Below are positions 38,599 through 48,199 of a stretch of 64,000 bases of DNA, in pieces (position 1 is the first letter of the stretch; every line of letters starts with the position of its first letter). The notes under the pieces are model-generated. The model saw only the letters and a program-made list of their open reading frames with translations, made no database searches and had not been told where the DNA came from. Both the position numbers and the translations under genes were made by a program. Location of the stretch: positions 1,860,001 through 1,924,000 of the forward strand of contig JAHBXF010000001.1 of the NCBI GenBank assembly GCA_019636615.1, given 5' to 3'. Source of the DNA: Phycisphaeraceae bacterium (GTDB taxonomy: Bacteria > Planctomycetota > Phycisphaerae > Phycisphaerales > UBA1924).

Positions 38599-40233
38599 AT
38601 GACGACTCAGGAATGCCACGCACAGAAGGGTCGAGAGCATGGTGAAGCGGCCGGGGCGCTGCTCACGGCGATTCTTGAAGGGTTCGACGGGCTGATCGCC
38701 GTGGTCGGGCCGGCCGGAGACATTCTGACGTGCAACTCGGCATGGCGGAAGCACATGGCGTGGCTGGGCGTGCCGGCCGAGCAGTTTGATGGCCCGGGAT
38801 GGACGCACCTGATGCCCGCGCTGCGCTCGGGGCTCTACCACGTAACGCGCAACGGGCAACGCTCTGTGCTGGTGGAGTACAGCAGCACGACGGATGATGG
38901 GCAGCGCTGGTACGAGGCGAAGATCACCGGTCACATCACAGAACGGGGCCGCATCGCCGTGGTGGTGCACTCGGACGTGACGGCACGCAAACTGGCCGAG
39001 CACGAGGCGAGAAGAGCAGCGGCCGAGAACCAGCGGCTCGCGCTCGTGGCGCGGTATACCGACAACGCGGTGGTGATCACCGACACGGCGGGTCGGATCG
39101 AGTGGGTGAACGACGGGTTTACGCGCATCACGGGGTACACCCTCGAAGAAGCGGTGGGCAAGAAGCCCGGGCACCTGCTGCAGGGACCGGACACCTGCCA
39201 GGAGACCGTGGCGCTGATGCGCCGAGCTCAACAGCAGGGAGAAGGGTTTGATGTTGAGATCATCAACTACGGCAAGAACGGCAGGCGGTACTGGCTGGAT
39301 ATCGAGGCCAGGCCGATCCTGGACGCCTCGGGCGAGGTGTGCCAGTTCATCGCGATCGAGTCGGACATCACGGAGAAGAAGGCCGCGGAACTGCACGTGA
39401 CGCAGGCTCAGAAACTGGAATCGATCGGCCAACTGGCGATGGGCATCGCGCACGAGATCAACACGCCCGCGCAGTACGTGGGGGACAACACCAGGTTTTT
39501 GGAAGAGAGTTTCGGCGAGATCATGCAGGCGGTTCGTTCGTACGAGGACGCGCTGCGCGCGCTGGACGGGAAGAAGGCCGATGAGTTGACGCGTCGGCAC
39601 GATCTCGGCTATCTGCACGACGAGGTGCCCAAGGCGATCGTGCAGTCGTTGGAGGGGATCGGACGGATCTCATCGATCGTGCGTGCGATGAAGGATTTTT
39701 CTCACCCGGGAGCGATCGAGAAAGAACCGGCGGACCTGAACGAGGCGATCGAGAGCACGGTGACGGTGTGCCGCAACCGGTGGAAGTATGTCGCGGACCT
39801 GTCCCTGGACCTTGACAGGAACCTGCCGCGCGTGAGCGTGATGCGCAGCGAGATCAACCAGGTAGTGCTGAACCTGGTGGTGAACGCGGCGGACGCGATC
39901 GCCGAGGCGCTGGGCGAGGGTGCGGAGGAACGGGGGCGGATCACCGTGAGCACGCGTCTGGACGGCGACTTCGCCGAGATTCGTGTGAGCGACACGGGGG
40001 CGGGCATACCCGAGGAGATCAGAGACCGCATCTTCGACCCGTTCTTCACGACGAAAACGGTGGGCAAGGGCACGGGGCAGGGGCTTTCGATCGCGCACCA
40101 CACGGTGGTAGCCCGTCACGGCGGGAGCATCGCGTTCGAGACGAAGGTGGGCAAGGGCACGACGTTTGTCGTGAGGTTGCCGGTCCGTGACCGGGCGGTG
40201 GGGGACGAGGCCGGAGCCAAGGAGGCCGCATGA
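38599..40233 (+). CDS. PAS-PAS histidine kinase
   Basis: A 544-aa soluble kinase without receiver. Two PAS domains (about 15-135 and 140-265); the second resembles LOV in spacing, but the LOV cysteine position is replaced ([11 protein letters not shown]), so it should not form an FMN adduct. HisKA reads [19 protein letters not shown], a type typical of kinases paired with receiver-HDOD proteins. ATPase boxes [17 protein letters not shown] and [13 protein letters not shown] are complete. The start follows AAGG; stop overlaps the next gene by 4 bases, so it is translationally coupled to the HDOD regulator. Confidence 0.9.
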   Translation: MTTQECHAQKGREHGEAAGALLTAILEGFDGLIAVVGPAGDILTCNSAWRKHMAWLGVPAEQFDGPGWTHLMPALRSGLYHVTRNGQRSVLVEYSSTTDDGQRWYEAKITGHITERGRIAVVVHSDVTARKLAEHEARRAAAENQRLALVARYTDNAVVITDTAGRIEWVNDGFTRITGYTLEEAVGKKPGHLLQGPDTCQETVALMRRAQQQGEGFDVEIINYGKNGRRYWLDIEARPILDASGEVCQFIAIESDITEKKAAELHVTQAQKLESIGQLAMGIAHEINTPAQYVGDNTRFLEESFGEIMQAVRSYEDALRALDGKKADELTRRHDLGYLHDEVPKAIVQSLEGIGRISSIVRAMKDFSHPGAIEKEPADLNEAIESTVTVCRNRWKYVADLSLDLDRNLPRVSVMRSEINQVVLNLVVNAADAIAEALGEGAEERGRITVSTRLDGDFAEIRVSDTGAGIPEEIRDRIFDPFFTTKTVGKGTGQGLSIAHHTVVARHGGSIAFETKVGKGTTFVVRLPVRDRAVGDEAGAKEAA

Positions 40234-41396
40234 CAGAGCAACCGGGAACACTCTCGGCGCTGTTCGTTGACGACGAGCAGAACATCCTCGATGGGCTGCG
40301 CCGCATGCTGCGGCCCATGGCCGGGGAGTGGCGATGCCAGTTTGTCACCTGCGGGGCGAGAGCCCTGGAGATCATGGCGGAACAGCCGGTGGACGTGATC
40401 GTGAGCGACATGCGCATGCCGGGCATGGACGGCGCGGCGTTGCTCGGTCGGGTGCGCGTGATGTACCCGGACACCGTGCGGTTCGTGCTCTCGGGGCACG
40501 CAGAGCGAGATGACATTCTGAAAGCGGTGGGGCCGATCCACCAGTTCATGCAGAAGCCATGCGAGAGCGCGGCCCTGCGCGCGGCGCTGGCTCGGGTGAC
40601 GCGGATGCGGCGGGTGCTCTCACTACCAGAACTGCGCGGGGTGGTGAGTTGTGTGGAGTCGTTGCCTGCCCTGCCTGAGTCGCAGCGGCGGTTGATGCTG
40701 GAGTTAGAACACCCCGAGTGCAACGCGACCACGGTGGGGAGGATCATCGCCTCGGACGTGGCGATGACGGCCAAGATTCTGCAACTGGTCAACTCGGCCT
40801 TTTTCGGCGCGGCCCGCACCATCAGCACGCCGGTCGAGGCCGTGACGCGCCTCGGCGTGAACACCATCCGGTCGCTGGTGATGAGCATGCGTGTGTTCGA
40901 CGCGGTGGCGGGGGGCGAGGCGACAGGCCTGGGCGGCCTGTGGAAGCGCTCGCTGGATGTCTCGGCACGGGCGCGGGCAACGGCCGAGCGGCTCGGTATT
41001 GAGAGCGACGGCGTGAACAACGCCGCGCTGGCCGGCATGCTGCACGAGGTTGGACGGCTGGCGGTGGCCTCGCGAAACCCGGAACTGCTCAAACGCGCGA
41101 TCGACACATCGCGCCAGCGGGTGGTGGGGATGGTTGAGGCGGAGCACGGTGTGTACGGTGCGACACAGGGTGAGATCGGCGGGTACATGCTGGCGCTGTG
41201 GGGCTTCGCGGACGAAGTCGTGGACGCGGTGTCGTTCCAGGCGATGCCTGGCCGGAGCGGGGTGAGCACGCGGGGCGCACTGACGGCTGTGCACATGGCG
41301 GTCTCCGCGTGCGAGATGGGGGCGATGTGGCGGGTGAACGCGGACGAGGCGTATCTGCGCGGCGTGGGGGTTGAAGGCGAAGCGCTGGCGGCGTGA
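40230..41396 (+). CDS. Response regulator with HDOD output domain
   Basis: A 388-aa protein. Receiver (residues 8-125) with FVDDEQNILDGL, acceptor Asp in IVSDMRMPGMDG, and MQKPC for the Lys. HDOD domain (about 135-335) with LPALPESQRRL, the IIASDVAMTAKILQLVNSAFF core and a GMLHEVGRLAV segment. HDOD domains relate to HD hydrolases but are usually non-catalytic and act in signalling. It lies between its kinase (4-base overlap) and the degenerate HD-GYP regulator. Confidence 0.91.
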   Translation: MTEQPGTLSALFVDDEQNILDGLRRMLRPMAGEWRCQFVTCGARALEIMAEQPVDVIVSDMRMPGMDGAALLGRVRVMYPDTVRFVLSGHAERDDILKAVGPIHQFMQKPCESAALRAALARVTRMRRVLSLPELRGVVSCVESLPALPESQRRLMLELEHPECNATTVGRIIASDVAMTAKILQLVNSAFFGAARTISTPVEAVTRLGVNTIRSLVMSMRVFDAVAGGEATGLGGLWKRSLDVSARARATAERLGIESDGVNNAALAGMLHEVGRLAVASRNPELLKRAIDTSRQRVVGMVEAEHGVYGATQGEIGGYMLALWGFADEVVDAVSFQAMPGRSGVSTRGALTAVHMAVSACEMGAMWRVNADEAYLRGVGVEGEALAA

Positions 41397-41426
41397 CGCG
41401 GGTGACCGGCACAAGGAGGCACGGGG

Positions 41427-42617
41427 ATGATGCAGCAGGCTTTACCGCGCGTGTTGTTTGTGGACGACGACGAGAACCTGTTGGCGGGGCTGCGCCGCGC
41501 GACGGCGCGTGTGTGCGAGGGGCACAGCGCGCTGGGCGCGTTGAACGGGCTCAAGGCCCTGCGCGATGATGGGGGGTTCTCGCTGGTGATCGCGGACATG
41601 CGCATGCCAGGGATGGACGGCCTTGAGTTCATCGCGCGCGCGAGGAAAATCGCGCCCGAGGCGGTGTATGTGATGCTGACGGGCAACCACGACCAGAAGA
41701 CCGCGGCGGACGCGGTGAACGAGGGGAGGGTCTTCCGGTTTCTGACCAAGCCCGTGTCGAGGGAGAAACTCGAGGAAACGATCACCCAGGGGTGCGAGCA
41801 GTACAGGGCCAGGCTGGCCGAGCGTGATGTGCTCGAGCGCACCCTCACGGGCGCGCTGGCCACACTCATCGACGTGCTTCGGATGGCTCGCCCGGGGATG
41901 TTCGGCAACGACCAGCGGCGCGGCAAGGTCGCGGCGCTCATCGGCAAGGCCACCGGCGCCAAGAGCGTGTGGGAACTTGAGATCGCGGCGATGCTTTCGC
42001 ATGTTGGCTCGCTTTCGATGCCCGAGGACGAGTTGCCCCTGGCCGCCGCCATCGAGGATTGGACGGGCGAGCAGAAGGAAGCCGTCGTGCGGCAGGCGAA
42101 ACTCGGTGCGCAGATGCTCAGGCGCATCCCCCGCATGGGCATGGTGTCGAGGCTCATCGAGCGGCAGTACGACGGGATGTGGGCGGGCCATCCCCGGGCA
42201 GAGGCCGGGGGCGAGCGAGACCCGGCGGTGGAAGAGATGGTGCGCGTGATGCAGGCCGCGACGATCTTGGAACGCGTGCGAGGGGCCGGCGGCACGATGG
42301 GCGAGGCGCTGGCGGTGATCGAGACGACGCGGCTTGGGAAAGACGCCGCGCTCGTCGAGGCGATACGGAAGATCCCGCAAGGTGAACTGGGGTTCTGCGA
42401 GCGAAATCAGCACGAGCGGATCCCGGTGTCGCGCGTTCGCACGGGCATGACACTGCGCGAGTCTGTGCGAACAACGCGCGGCGAGTTGCTGCTGTCCGCG
42501 GGGAACCAGGTGACCGAAGCGCTGTGCGAACGCATCGAAAACTACGTTCGGCGAGGGCTCGTGACCGGCGAAGTGACGATCGAGTGGGTGGATGATCGAT
42601 CGGCCATGGCCGCGTGA
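41427..42617 (+). CDS. Response regulator with degenerate HD-GYP domain
   Basis: A 396-aa protein. Receiver (residues 8-125) is intact (FVDDDENLLAGL, IADMRMPGMDG, FLTKPVS). The second domain (about 145-300) aligns with HD-GYP but has lost its metal and signature residues. Where active c-di-GMP phosphodiesterases have LHDIGK it reads LSHVGSL, and where they have HHE-DG-GYP it reads ERQYDGMWAGHP. It should therefore not hydrolyse c-di-GMP, though it could still bind a ligand or partner. A C-terminal extension (about 320-396, VSRVRTGMTLRESVRT) resembles small beta modules. It closes the kinase-HDOD operon. Confidence 0.88.
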   Translation: MMQQALPRVLFVDDDENLLAGLRRATARVCEGHSALGALNGLKALRDDGGFSLVIADMRMPGMDGLEFIARARKIAPEAVYVMLTGNHDQKTAADAVNEGRVFRFLTKPVSREKLEETITQGCEQYRARLAERDVLERTLTGALATLIDVLRMARPGMFGNDQRRGKVAALIGKATGAKSVWELEIAAMLSHVGSLSMPEDELPLAAAIEDWTGEQKEAVVRQAKLGAQMLRRIPRMGMVSRLIERQYDGMWAGHPRAEAGGERDPAVEEMVRVMQAATILERVRGAGGTMGEALAVIETTRLGKDAALVEAIRKIPQGELGFCERNQHERIPVSRVRTGMTLRESVRTTRGELLLSAGNQVTEALCERIENYVRRGLVTGEVTIEWVDDRSAMAA

Positions 42618-42886
42618 GTTGGTGTTCGTGATTCGGCATTCGCCGAGCGCGGGCGAGTCGTGACGAGGCGGGCGAGGTGTGAGGAATAGTCAGCGCATGC
42701 GCGCGTGGCGAAGTGACACGGCACGGCATACGGGCAACGAGGGGTGGCTGAGATCAGCGGTTGGCTTCGACTGTTATAGAGTGAAACGAATCCGCGAACA
42801 CACTCGGGCGCGGCACAAGCCTGAGACCACCGTATCTGCGGCGGTTCTGAGCGTGGATCTCGCCCGAGTTCAAGCGACGATCGGTA

Positions 42887-44716
42887 TTATTCTGTGCGTG
42901 CAGACAGCGTCTCGATGACTACCAGCATGGTTTCGTCTGATGCGCCGGGCCCGGATGTCACGCGGGCGTTTGGGGCGGGGTTGGCGGGGTTGGCTTCGGA
43001 GTTGTCGAAGATGCCGCGCGCGGCGAGGCGCGTGCCCGCGGGCAGTGTCTGCGGCTGGGCGAAGGCGTAGCGGATCTGCCAGCGCGTGTCGTAGTGTGGC
43101 GCGGCGAGCAGCGGCTGCACGCCTCCGGCGGGGGTGTGGGCATGAAGGGTGAGTGCTCGGCCGCGCCAGCGCATAGAGGGCCTGATGGCGATGATCTGTG
43201 CGGGCTGATCGAGCGTGAGGGAGGCATCAACGGCGGTGCTGGGGTCGCCGGGGAGACACTCGAAGGGCGGGGCGACGATGGATGTGAAGTTGACTTCGCT
43301 CATTGGGGGCGTTGGCAGGGGGCGCATGGCGATGCGCAGCGAAGCGGGCATGGCCTTGCCCATGGGGCGGCTGTAAAAATCGACAACGACGAACGCGCCC
43401 GCGGGCAGGCGCACGCCCGCGCCGGCGGGCCACTGCACGAGGCTGTCGCTGACGCTGTAGGCGGCGAGCATGGTGCGTGAGGGCGGCATGGTGTCTGGGG
43501 CGGGGAGGGGCTGGCCCGGCGCGAGCAGCCAGACGAGGGCGTGTTCGATGGTGCCGCGGTCGGTGGGTCGCATTTCGATGGCGTCGATCCAGGTTTCGGT
43601 GTCGATGCCGAGCGGGAGGATGCGTCGTGTGTGCACGAGCGGGCCGTCGGCGGGGAGCGTGACGGGCTGCGTGCGCAGGAGGATGTCGGGCATGCCGATG
43701 CGCCAAGTCTGCGGCAAAGGGGCGAGGGCGGGCGTGGGCGCGGGGTCGCCCAGCGGGCGGCCGGCGCGCAGCCACGCGAGGAGGGTGCGGCGTTCATCGT
43801 CGGGGAGGTGACGCAGCGCGGCGAAGGTGTGGCCGTCGCCGGGTTCAACGCCGTGCGTGGGGGGCATGAGGCCGTCGCGGATGACGGCCTGCATCATCGA
43901 GGCGCGTCCCTGGATGTGCGCGGGGGTTTCGAGGCCGAAGGGGCCGGTGCCGCCGGCGCGGTGGCAGTCGGTGCAGCGCTGCGCGAGAATGGCCGCGACC
44001 TGGCCGTAATAGGTTGGTGTGTCGGCGGGCGCGGGCTGGGGGCGAGCGGGTTCGGGCAGGTCGAGCAGGCAGCCAGGCGCCCAGGTGGCGCCGATGGCGG
44101 GTGGCTTGCCGGTTTCGAGCGCGACGAGGGCATCGTTGAGGAAGGTGCGGCGCGGCCTGTCGAGCGTGGCGCCGATGGCGTATTGGTCGTCGATGGCGCC
44201 GCGGTAGATGAGCCGGCGAGAGGCATCGATCACGAAGGCCTCGCTGGTGGTGCGGGCCTGGAGCGCCTGGGCCAGGGTGAGCGAGCGGTCGTTGACATAC
44301 GGCCCGCGCATGCCCGACTCGCGCGCGTGGGTGCGCATTTCGTCGGGGGTTTCGGCGGCGACGGCATTGATATAGATGAAGACGATGCCGCGCGGCGTGT
44401 GTGCGCGCTCGAGGGTGCCCAGGCGGGGCGCGTATTTGCGCGAGATGGGGCAGCCGGTGCTGGTCATGACGAGGACCGCGCCCTTTTTGCCGGCCAGCAG
44501 TGCGGAGAGGCGTCGCGGCTCGCCGGCCAGGGGCGTGATGAGAAGGTCGTCGAGGGTGCGGCCCACGCCCAGTGTGTCGGGGTCTTGCTCGCGGGCCATG
44601 CGTTCGAGACGGGCGTGCGGGTCGTCGGGGTCGTTGGGCGGCGGGCTGCGCAGGGCGAGCGCGGGGAGCGCGAGCAGAACAAAGAGGCCCAGGGCAATGC
44701 GGAGCGTGTGGTGCAT
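42887..44716 (-). CDS. Exported redoxin / cytochrome c / monooxygenase-like fusion
   Basis: A 609-aa secreted protein: signal peptide (ending ALPALALRS), redoxin domain (about 50-215) with TGCPISRKYAP (a single peroxiredoxin-like Cys), a class I cytochrome c site (RCTDCHRAGGTGPFG with distal GLMPPTHG, about 245-315), and a C-terminal domain (about 345-600) like copper type II monooxygenases. The copper ligands are not kept: the usual HH pair reads IEHALVW, and the expected HxH stretch reads VDFYSRPMGK. This fold is common in planctomycete redoxin proteins. A periplasmic electron-transfer or binding role is inferred. Confidence 0.78.
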   Translation of the reverse strand: MHHTLRIALGLFVLLALPALALRSPPPNDPDDPHARLERMAREQDPDTLGVGRTLDDLLITPLAGEPRRLSALLAGKKGAVLVMTSTGCPISRKYAPRLGTLERAHTPRGIVFIYINAVAAETPDEMRTHARESGMRGPYVNDRSLTLAQALQARTTSEAFVIDASRRLIYRGAIDDQYAIGATLDRPRRTFLNDALVALETGKPPAIGATWAPGCLLDLPEPARPQPAPADTPTYYGQVAAILAQRCTDCHRAGGTGPFGLETPAHIQGRASMMQAVIRDGLMPPTHGVEPGDGHTFAALRHLPDDERRTLLAWLRAGRPLGDPAPTPALAPLPQTWRIGMPDILLRTQPVTLPADGPLVHTRRILPLGIDTETWIDAIEMRPTDRGTIEHALVWLLAPGQPLPAPDTMPPSRTMLAAYSVSDSLVQWPAGAGVRLPAGAFVVVDFYSRPMGKAMPASLRIAMRPLPTPPMSEVNFTSIVAPPFECLPGDPSTAVDASLTLDQPAQIIAIRPSMRWRGRALTLHAHTPAGGVQPLLAAPHYDTRWQIRYAFAQPQTLPAGTRLAARGIFDNSEANPANPAPNARVTSGPGASDETMLVVIETLSARTE

Positions 44717-44788
44717 GGGTGGTGTGTGCTGGAGTGGGGTGGGGGGTGGTGAGCGGCGTGAAGAAGAAGGAGCGGGTGAAGGGGGGCG

Positions 44789-45538
44789 TTATGTGGCGCG
44801 CGTATTGCCGAAGAGGTCGATGTGCAGGCGATGGCAATAGCGCCAGCCGTGGCGCAGGCAGGCTTGCCAGACCCAATCGCGGGAGGCGTGCGGTGCTGGG
44901 GAGGTTCCCTCGGGCATGAGCAGGACATCGGTGGGTGCGACGGGCGGCAGGAGCGCGAGAAGGGCAAGGATTTCGTCGAGGTCGGAGGGCGCGGCGACGA
45001 CGAACTTGAGTTGGTGTTGCCACGGGCCCGCGGTGAGGGCGCGGAGCGCTTCAAGGTTGATGCGGCGCGATTCGTGCAGGCGGCGCCAGCGGCCGTCGGG
45101 GTCGCGGGGGTCGCCGGCGTGCGGGGTTGAGTTGCTGAGTTTGGGGCTGATGCTCATGAGGTCGCAGGCGATGTCGACGCGCGACACGGTGCCCGCGGTT
45201 TCGATGGTGATGTGCATGCCGCGCGCTGCGAGCGCATGGGAGAGCGGGGCGAGCGCGGGGAAGATCATCGGCTCGCCGCCGGTGAGCACGGCGTGGCGCG
45301 CGCCTGTGGCGCAGGCTTCATCAACGAGCGAGCTGAGGTCGCGGGGCGCGCCGTCGGGGTTCCAACTGGCGTAGGGCGTGTCGCACCAGCCGCAGCGCAG
45401 GTTGCAGCCGCTGAGGCGCACGAACCAGGAGGGGATGCCGGTGAGTTTGCCCTCGCCCTGAAGCGAGAAAAAAGACTCGCTGACGGGGAGCGCGGCGGCG
45501 GGGGGCTGGTCGATCGCGCTCGGGTGCTGCTCACTCAT
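44789..45538 (-). CDS. queE: 7-carboxy-7-deazaguanine synthase
   Basis: Radical SAM enzyme that forms 7-carboxy-7-deazaguanine on the way to queuosine. The start [14 protein letters not shown] and [17 protein letters not shown] (CX3CX2C cluster) are diagnostic, with LTGGEPM and ETAGT as further family marks. Length 249 aa fits the longer QueE form. It overlaps the stop of queC by 4 bases (45535-45538), so the two are translationally coupled. queD, queF and tgt are not in the window. Confidence 0.93.
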   Translation of the reverse strand: MSEQHPSAIDQPPAAALPVSESFFSLQGEGKLTGIPSWFVRLSGCNLRCGWCDTPYASWNPDGAPRDLSSLVDEACATGARHAVLTGGEPMIFPALAPLSHALAARGMHITIETAGTVSRVDIACDLMSISPKLSNSTPHAGDPRDPDGRWRRLHESRRINLEALRALTAGPWQHQLKFVVAAPSDLDEILALLALLPPVAPTDVLLMPEGTSPAPHASRDWVWQACLRHGWRYCHRLHIDLFGNTRAT

Positions 45539-46266
45539 GTCGGAGCACCGGCGTAGCGGGTGGGGTCGGGCACGCCCGCATGGGTGAAGCCCTTGCGGCG
45601 CAGCAGGCAGGAGTCGCAGTGGCCGCAGGCCAGGCCGTCGGCGGGGTCGTAGCAACTGAGGGTGAGGGAGAAGTCAACACCGAGCCGCGCGCCCAGGTGG
45701 ATGATCTGTGCTTTGCTGAGGGTGGCCAGGGGCGTGCGCACGGCGAGGCGCGGGCCGTGTTCGTGCGAGGTGATGCCGGCGCGGGTGGCGAGGTTGGCGG
45801 TGTGTTCGAAAGCGCGGATGAACTCTGGGCGGCAGTCCGGGTAGCCGGAGTAATCAACGGCGTTGACGCCGATGAAGATGTCCCACGCGCCGAGGACTTC
45901 GGCGTGGGCGACGGCCAGCGAGAGGAAGAGCATGTTGCGCGCGGGGACGTAGGTAACCGGGATATCCATCTCGCCGCCATTGGGGCGAGACTCGAGCTCG
46001 GCGCGGTCTTTGGGCACGGGGATGTCGGCGGTGAGGGCCGAGCCGCCGATGGCGCGAAGGTCTACGCGGAGTGTGCGGTGCGAGGCGGCACCCAGGGATG
46101 AGGCGACCCGCTCGGAGGCGGCCAGTTCGACGCGGTGGCGTTGGCCGTAATCGAAGGAGAGCGCGTGGCATGCGAACCCTTCGGCACGCGCGACGGCCAG
46201 GCAGGTGGCGCTGTCGATGCCGCCGGAGAGCAGGACCACGGCGAGGGGTTGTGGGTGTGGGGGCAT
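45535..46266 (-). CDS. queC: 7-cyano-7-deazaguanine synthase
   Basis: ATP-dependent enzyme turning carboxy-deazaguanine into preQ0. PP-loop [14 protein letters not shown] near residue 12, [23 protein letters not shown], and the zinc site CxxCDSCLLR near the C-terminus ([14 protein letters not shown]). The 243 aa matches the family. ATG 46266 was chosen because upstream in-frame residues are not conserved; the box TACTAT at 46287-46282 on the minus strand places a promoter about 15 bases away. queE follows with a 4-base overlap. Confidence 0.94.
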   Translation of the reverse strand: MPPHPQPLAVVLLSGGIDSATCLAVARAEGFACHALSFDYGQRHRVELAASERVASSLGAASHRTLRVDLRAIGGSALTADIPVPKDRAELESRPNGGEMDIPVTYVPARNMLFLSLAVAHAEVLGAWDIFIGVNAVDYSGYPDCRPEFIRAFEHTANLATRAGITSHEHGPRLAVRTPLATLSKAQIIHLGARLGVDFSLTLSCYDPADGLACGHCDSCLLRRKGFTHAGVPDPTRYAGAPT

Positions 46267-46591
46267 CACGGGTGGTGATAGATAGTAGATAGCGGCACCG
46301 TGCGTTCGGGCCACGGAAGGCCCGGGGGCCACCGGTGTGGGGGGTGGCGGTCATGCTCGGCCCTCGCACGGCAAGGCTGGGTGGTGACCCAATAACTGGC
46401 CACGAGGCGGCCACTCTGCGAATAAACCGCGAACGTGCCGGGTGAAATGGGCTTGCAAAACGGCCCTGATGAGGTATGCTGTTTGGGTCGGCGGGTGCGC
46501 GGCAACCGGGGTGCATGCCGCCGCGTACCTGTTTCTGTCACCCGTTCGGGTATGCCGGTTGTTTGTCCTTTCAGAGCCGGGAGTGTGTGCG
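46267..46591. other. Divergent intergenic region queC / dockerin protein
   Basis: Holds the queC promoter on the minus strand and the plus-strand promoter at 46453-46480. The plus-strand leader is about 105 bases and ends in GGGAG seven bases before the ATG. No preQ1-type riboswitch could be recognised by eye. Confidence 0.4.
46453..46480 (+). promoter_or_regulatory. Probable promoter of the Cys-repeat dockerin gene
   Basis: TTGCAA at 46453-46458 and TATGCT at 46475-46480, spacing 16 bases. The gene starts at 46592, leaving a leader of about 105 bases. Confidence 0.5.
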
Positions 46592-48172
46592 ATGCGTCTG
46601 TCTCACTGCGCGATAATCGTGGCGGCTGGACTTTCATTGTGCGCCGGGCTTGCCGCGGGGCAGGCCGCGCGGCCGATTGACGCGGGTGTGCAGGGCGCGG
46701 GGCGCAGCGCGATGGGCGTGCCGATCACGGTTGATCGGCTGGGGCAGCTGCGTGTGACATCGCTGGGCCACGTGCTTGAAGACACGTTTGGGCGGGCGGG
46801 CGGAGAAGGCGCGGGTGGTGGGTATTCGCCGCGCAACTGCCCGGTGCTGGCGACGCACACGGACGCGAGTTTTTCGGGCGGGGGGAACTTCACCGTGCAG
46901 GCGGGGTTTGGGGCGGGGGAGTTTTTCGCGGCGACGTACACGCTTCCGGCGGAGGCCTTCCCGATTCGCTTCAAACTCGGCGAGGTGATTTTCGCCACGT
47001 CGAACGCCACGCAGAACACGACGACGGTGTGGGGGGTGCGGATCTATCAGGGCCCGCCGAGCGGGGGGGCGCTGCTGCTCTCAGAAAACTCGGATGATGT
47101 GGTGCTGCCGCACCTGCGGATGGGCCCGGGCACGAACGCGACGCGCATCGAGTTTTCGATCGATCCCAATGATCCTGAGCAGGTGATCATTCAGAACAAC
47201 GGCTCGCGGCAGTTCACCATCGCGTTTGGCATCATCCAGCACAACAACCAGACGTCGAACCCGTGCTTTCAAGGCCCGCCCACGTGCTGCAACGCCTTCC
47301 CGACGACGGATGTTTCGGGGCTGGCGGCGCCGAGCGCGAACTGGCTCTTTGGTCTGAACTGCGGCTCACTCGGGTGCCCGCCCAACGGGGGCTGGTCAAC
47401 CTTCGGCAACCTGAACCAGTTGTGCCGGCCGTCGGGCGACATTGTGGTGCGTGCGACGTGGGAGAGCGTGTCGTGCGCGCCTTCGATCGGCGCGTGCTGC
47501 CTGCCCAGCGGTTCGTGTGTTCAACTCACGGCGACGCAGTGTGAAGACCAGGCGGGTGTGTATCAGGGCGATGCGAGCGACTGCGCGAACGTGACATGCC
47601 CGCAGCCCACCGGCGCGTGCTGTTTCTCGAGCGGTTTCTGCACCCCGCTGCAGCAGCCCCAGTGCATCGGCGCGGGTGGCACCTATCTGGGCAACGGCAC
47701 GGTGTGCGGCTCGGGCAGCACCTGCCCCACCGGCGCGTGCTGCCTGCCGGATGGCTCCTGCCAGCCGGGCATCACCAGCACCGCGTGCGGTGCGCAGGGC
47801 GGGCTCTTCAGAGGCGTGGGCAGCAACTGCGCCTCGGCCAACTGCCCGCAGCCCCAGGGCGCCTGCTGCGCCCCCACGGGCTTCTGCCTGATCGTGACGG
47901 AGGCGACGTGCACCGGCATCGGCGGCACGTGGGCCGGGGCGCTGACCACCTGCAATGACACCAACGGCAACGGGCAGGCCGACGTGTGCGAAGAGGGTGG
48001 ACGCTGCGTGGCCGACTACAACCAGGACGGCGGCGTCGACGGGCAGGATGTCGAGGCGTTCTTCCTTGATTGGGAACTGGGCGAGAGCGCGGCCGACGTG
48101 AACGAGGACGGCGGCGTGGACGGCCAGGATGTTGAGTACTTCTTCACCCGCTGGGAATCGGGCGAGTGCTGA
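46592..48172 (+). CDS. Exported Cys-repeat protein with dockerin-like domain
   Basis: A 526-aa secreted protein: signal peptide (MRLSHCAIIVAAGLSLCAGLAAG), a beta-rich domain (about 50-290), then four cysteine repeats (about 300-470) each opening GACC and closing with a Cys-Pro near 40 residues later (GACCLPSGSC, GACCFSSGFC, GACCLPDGSC, GACCAPTGFC). The last 50 residues hold two calcium-loop units, YNQDGGVDGQDV and VNEDGGVDGQDV, like dockerin type I. Such proteins are common in Phycisphaerae and are thought to be cell-surface. No enzyme domain was recognised. RBS GGGAG precedes the start. Confidence 0.8.
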   Translation: MRLSHCAIIVAAGLSLCAGLAAGQAARPIDAGVQGAGRSAMGVPITVDRLGQLRVTSLGHVLEDTFGRAGGEGAGGGYSPRNCPVLATHTDASFSGGGNFTVQAGFGAGEFFAATYTLPAEAFPIRFKLGEVIFATSNATQNTTTVWGVRIYQGPPSGGALLLSENSDDVVLPHLRMGPGTNATRIEFSIDPNDPEQVIIQNNGSRQFTIAFGIIQHNNQTSNPCFQGPPTCCNAFPTTDVSGLAAPSANWLFGLNCGSLGCPPNGGWSTFGNLNQLCRPSGDIVVRATWESVSCAPSIGACCLPSGSCVQLTATQCEDQAGVYQGDASDCANVTCPQPTGACCFSSGFCTPLQQPQCIGAGGTYLGNGTVCGSGSTCPTGACCLPDGSCQPGITSTACGAQGGLFRGVGSNCASANCPQPQGACCAPTGFCLIVTEATCTGIGGTWAGALTTCNDTNGNGQADVCEEGGRCVADYNQDGGVDGQDVEAFFLDWELGESAADVNEDGGVDGQDVEYFFTRWESGEC

Positions 48173-48199
48173 TGCGTCGGCCCTGTTGGGCGGCGGCGG

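Noticed and set aside
38599..40233. LOV-like second PAS domain in the PAS kinase
   Set aside because: Spacing resembles LOV, but the cysteine position reads [10 protein letters not shown], so no flavin adduct is expected.
43541..44752. Open frame on the plus strand opposite the redoxin fusion (403 codons)
   Set aside because: Gly/Val/Ala/Arg-biased and antisense to CxxCH and redoxin motifs on the other strand.
44720..44790. G-rich run on the plus strand as possible quadruplex
   Set aside because: Tracts are uneven and no conserved spacing is seen; likely just leader composition.
46267..46591. preQ1 riboswitch before queC
   Set aside because: No H-type pseudoknot pattern was recognisable, and the -10 box of queC is about 15 bases from its start, leaving no room for one.
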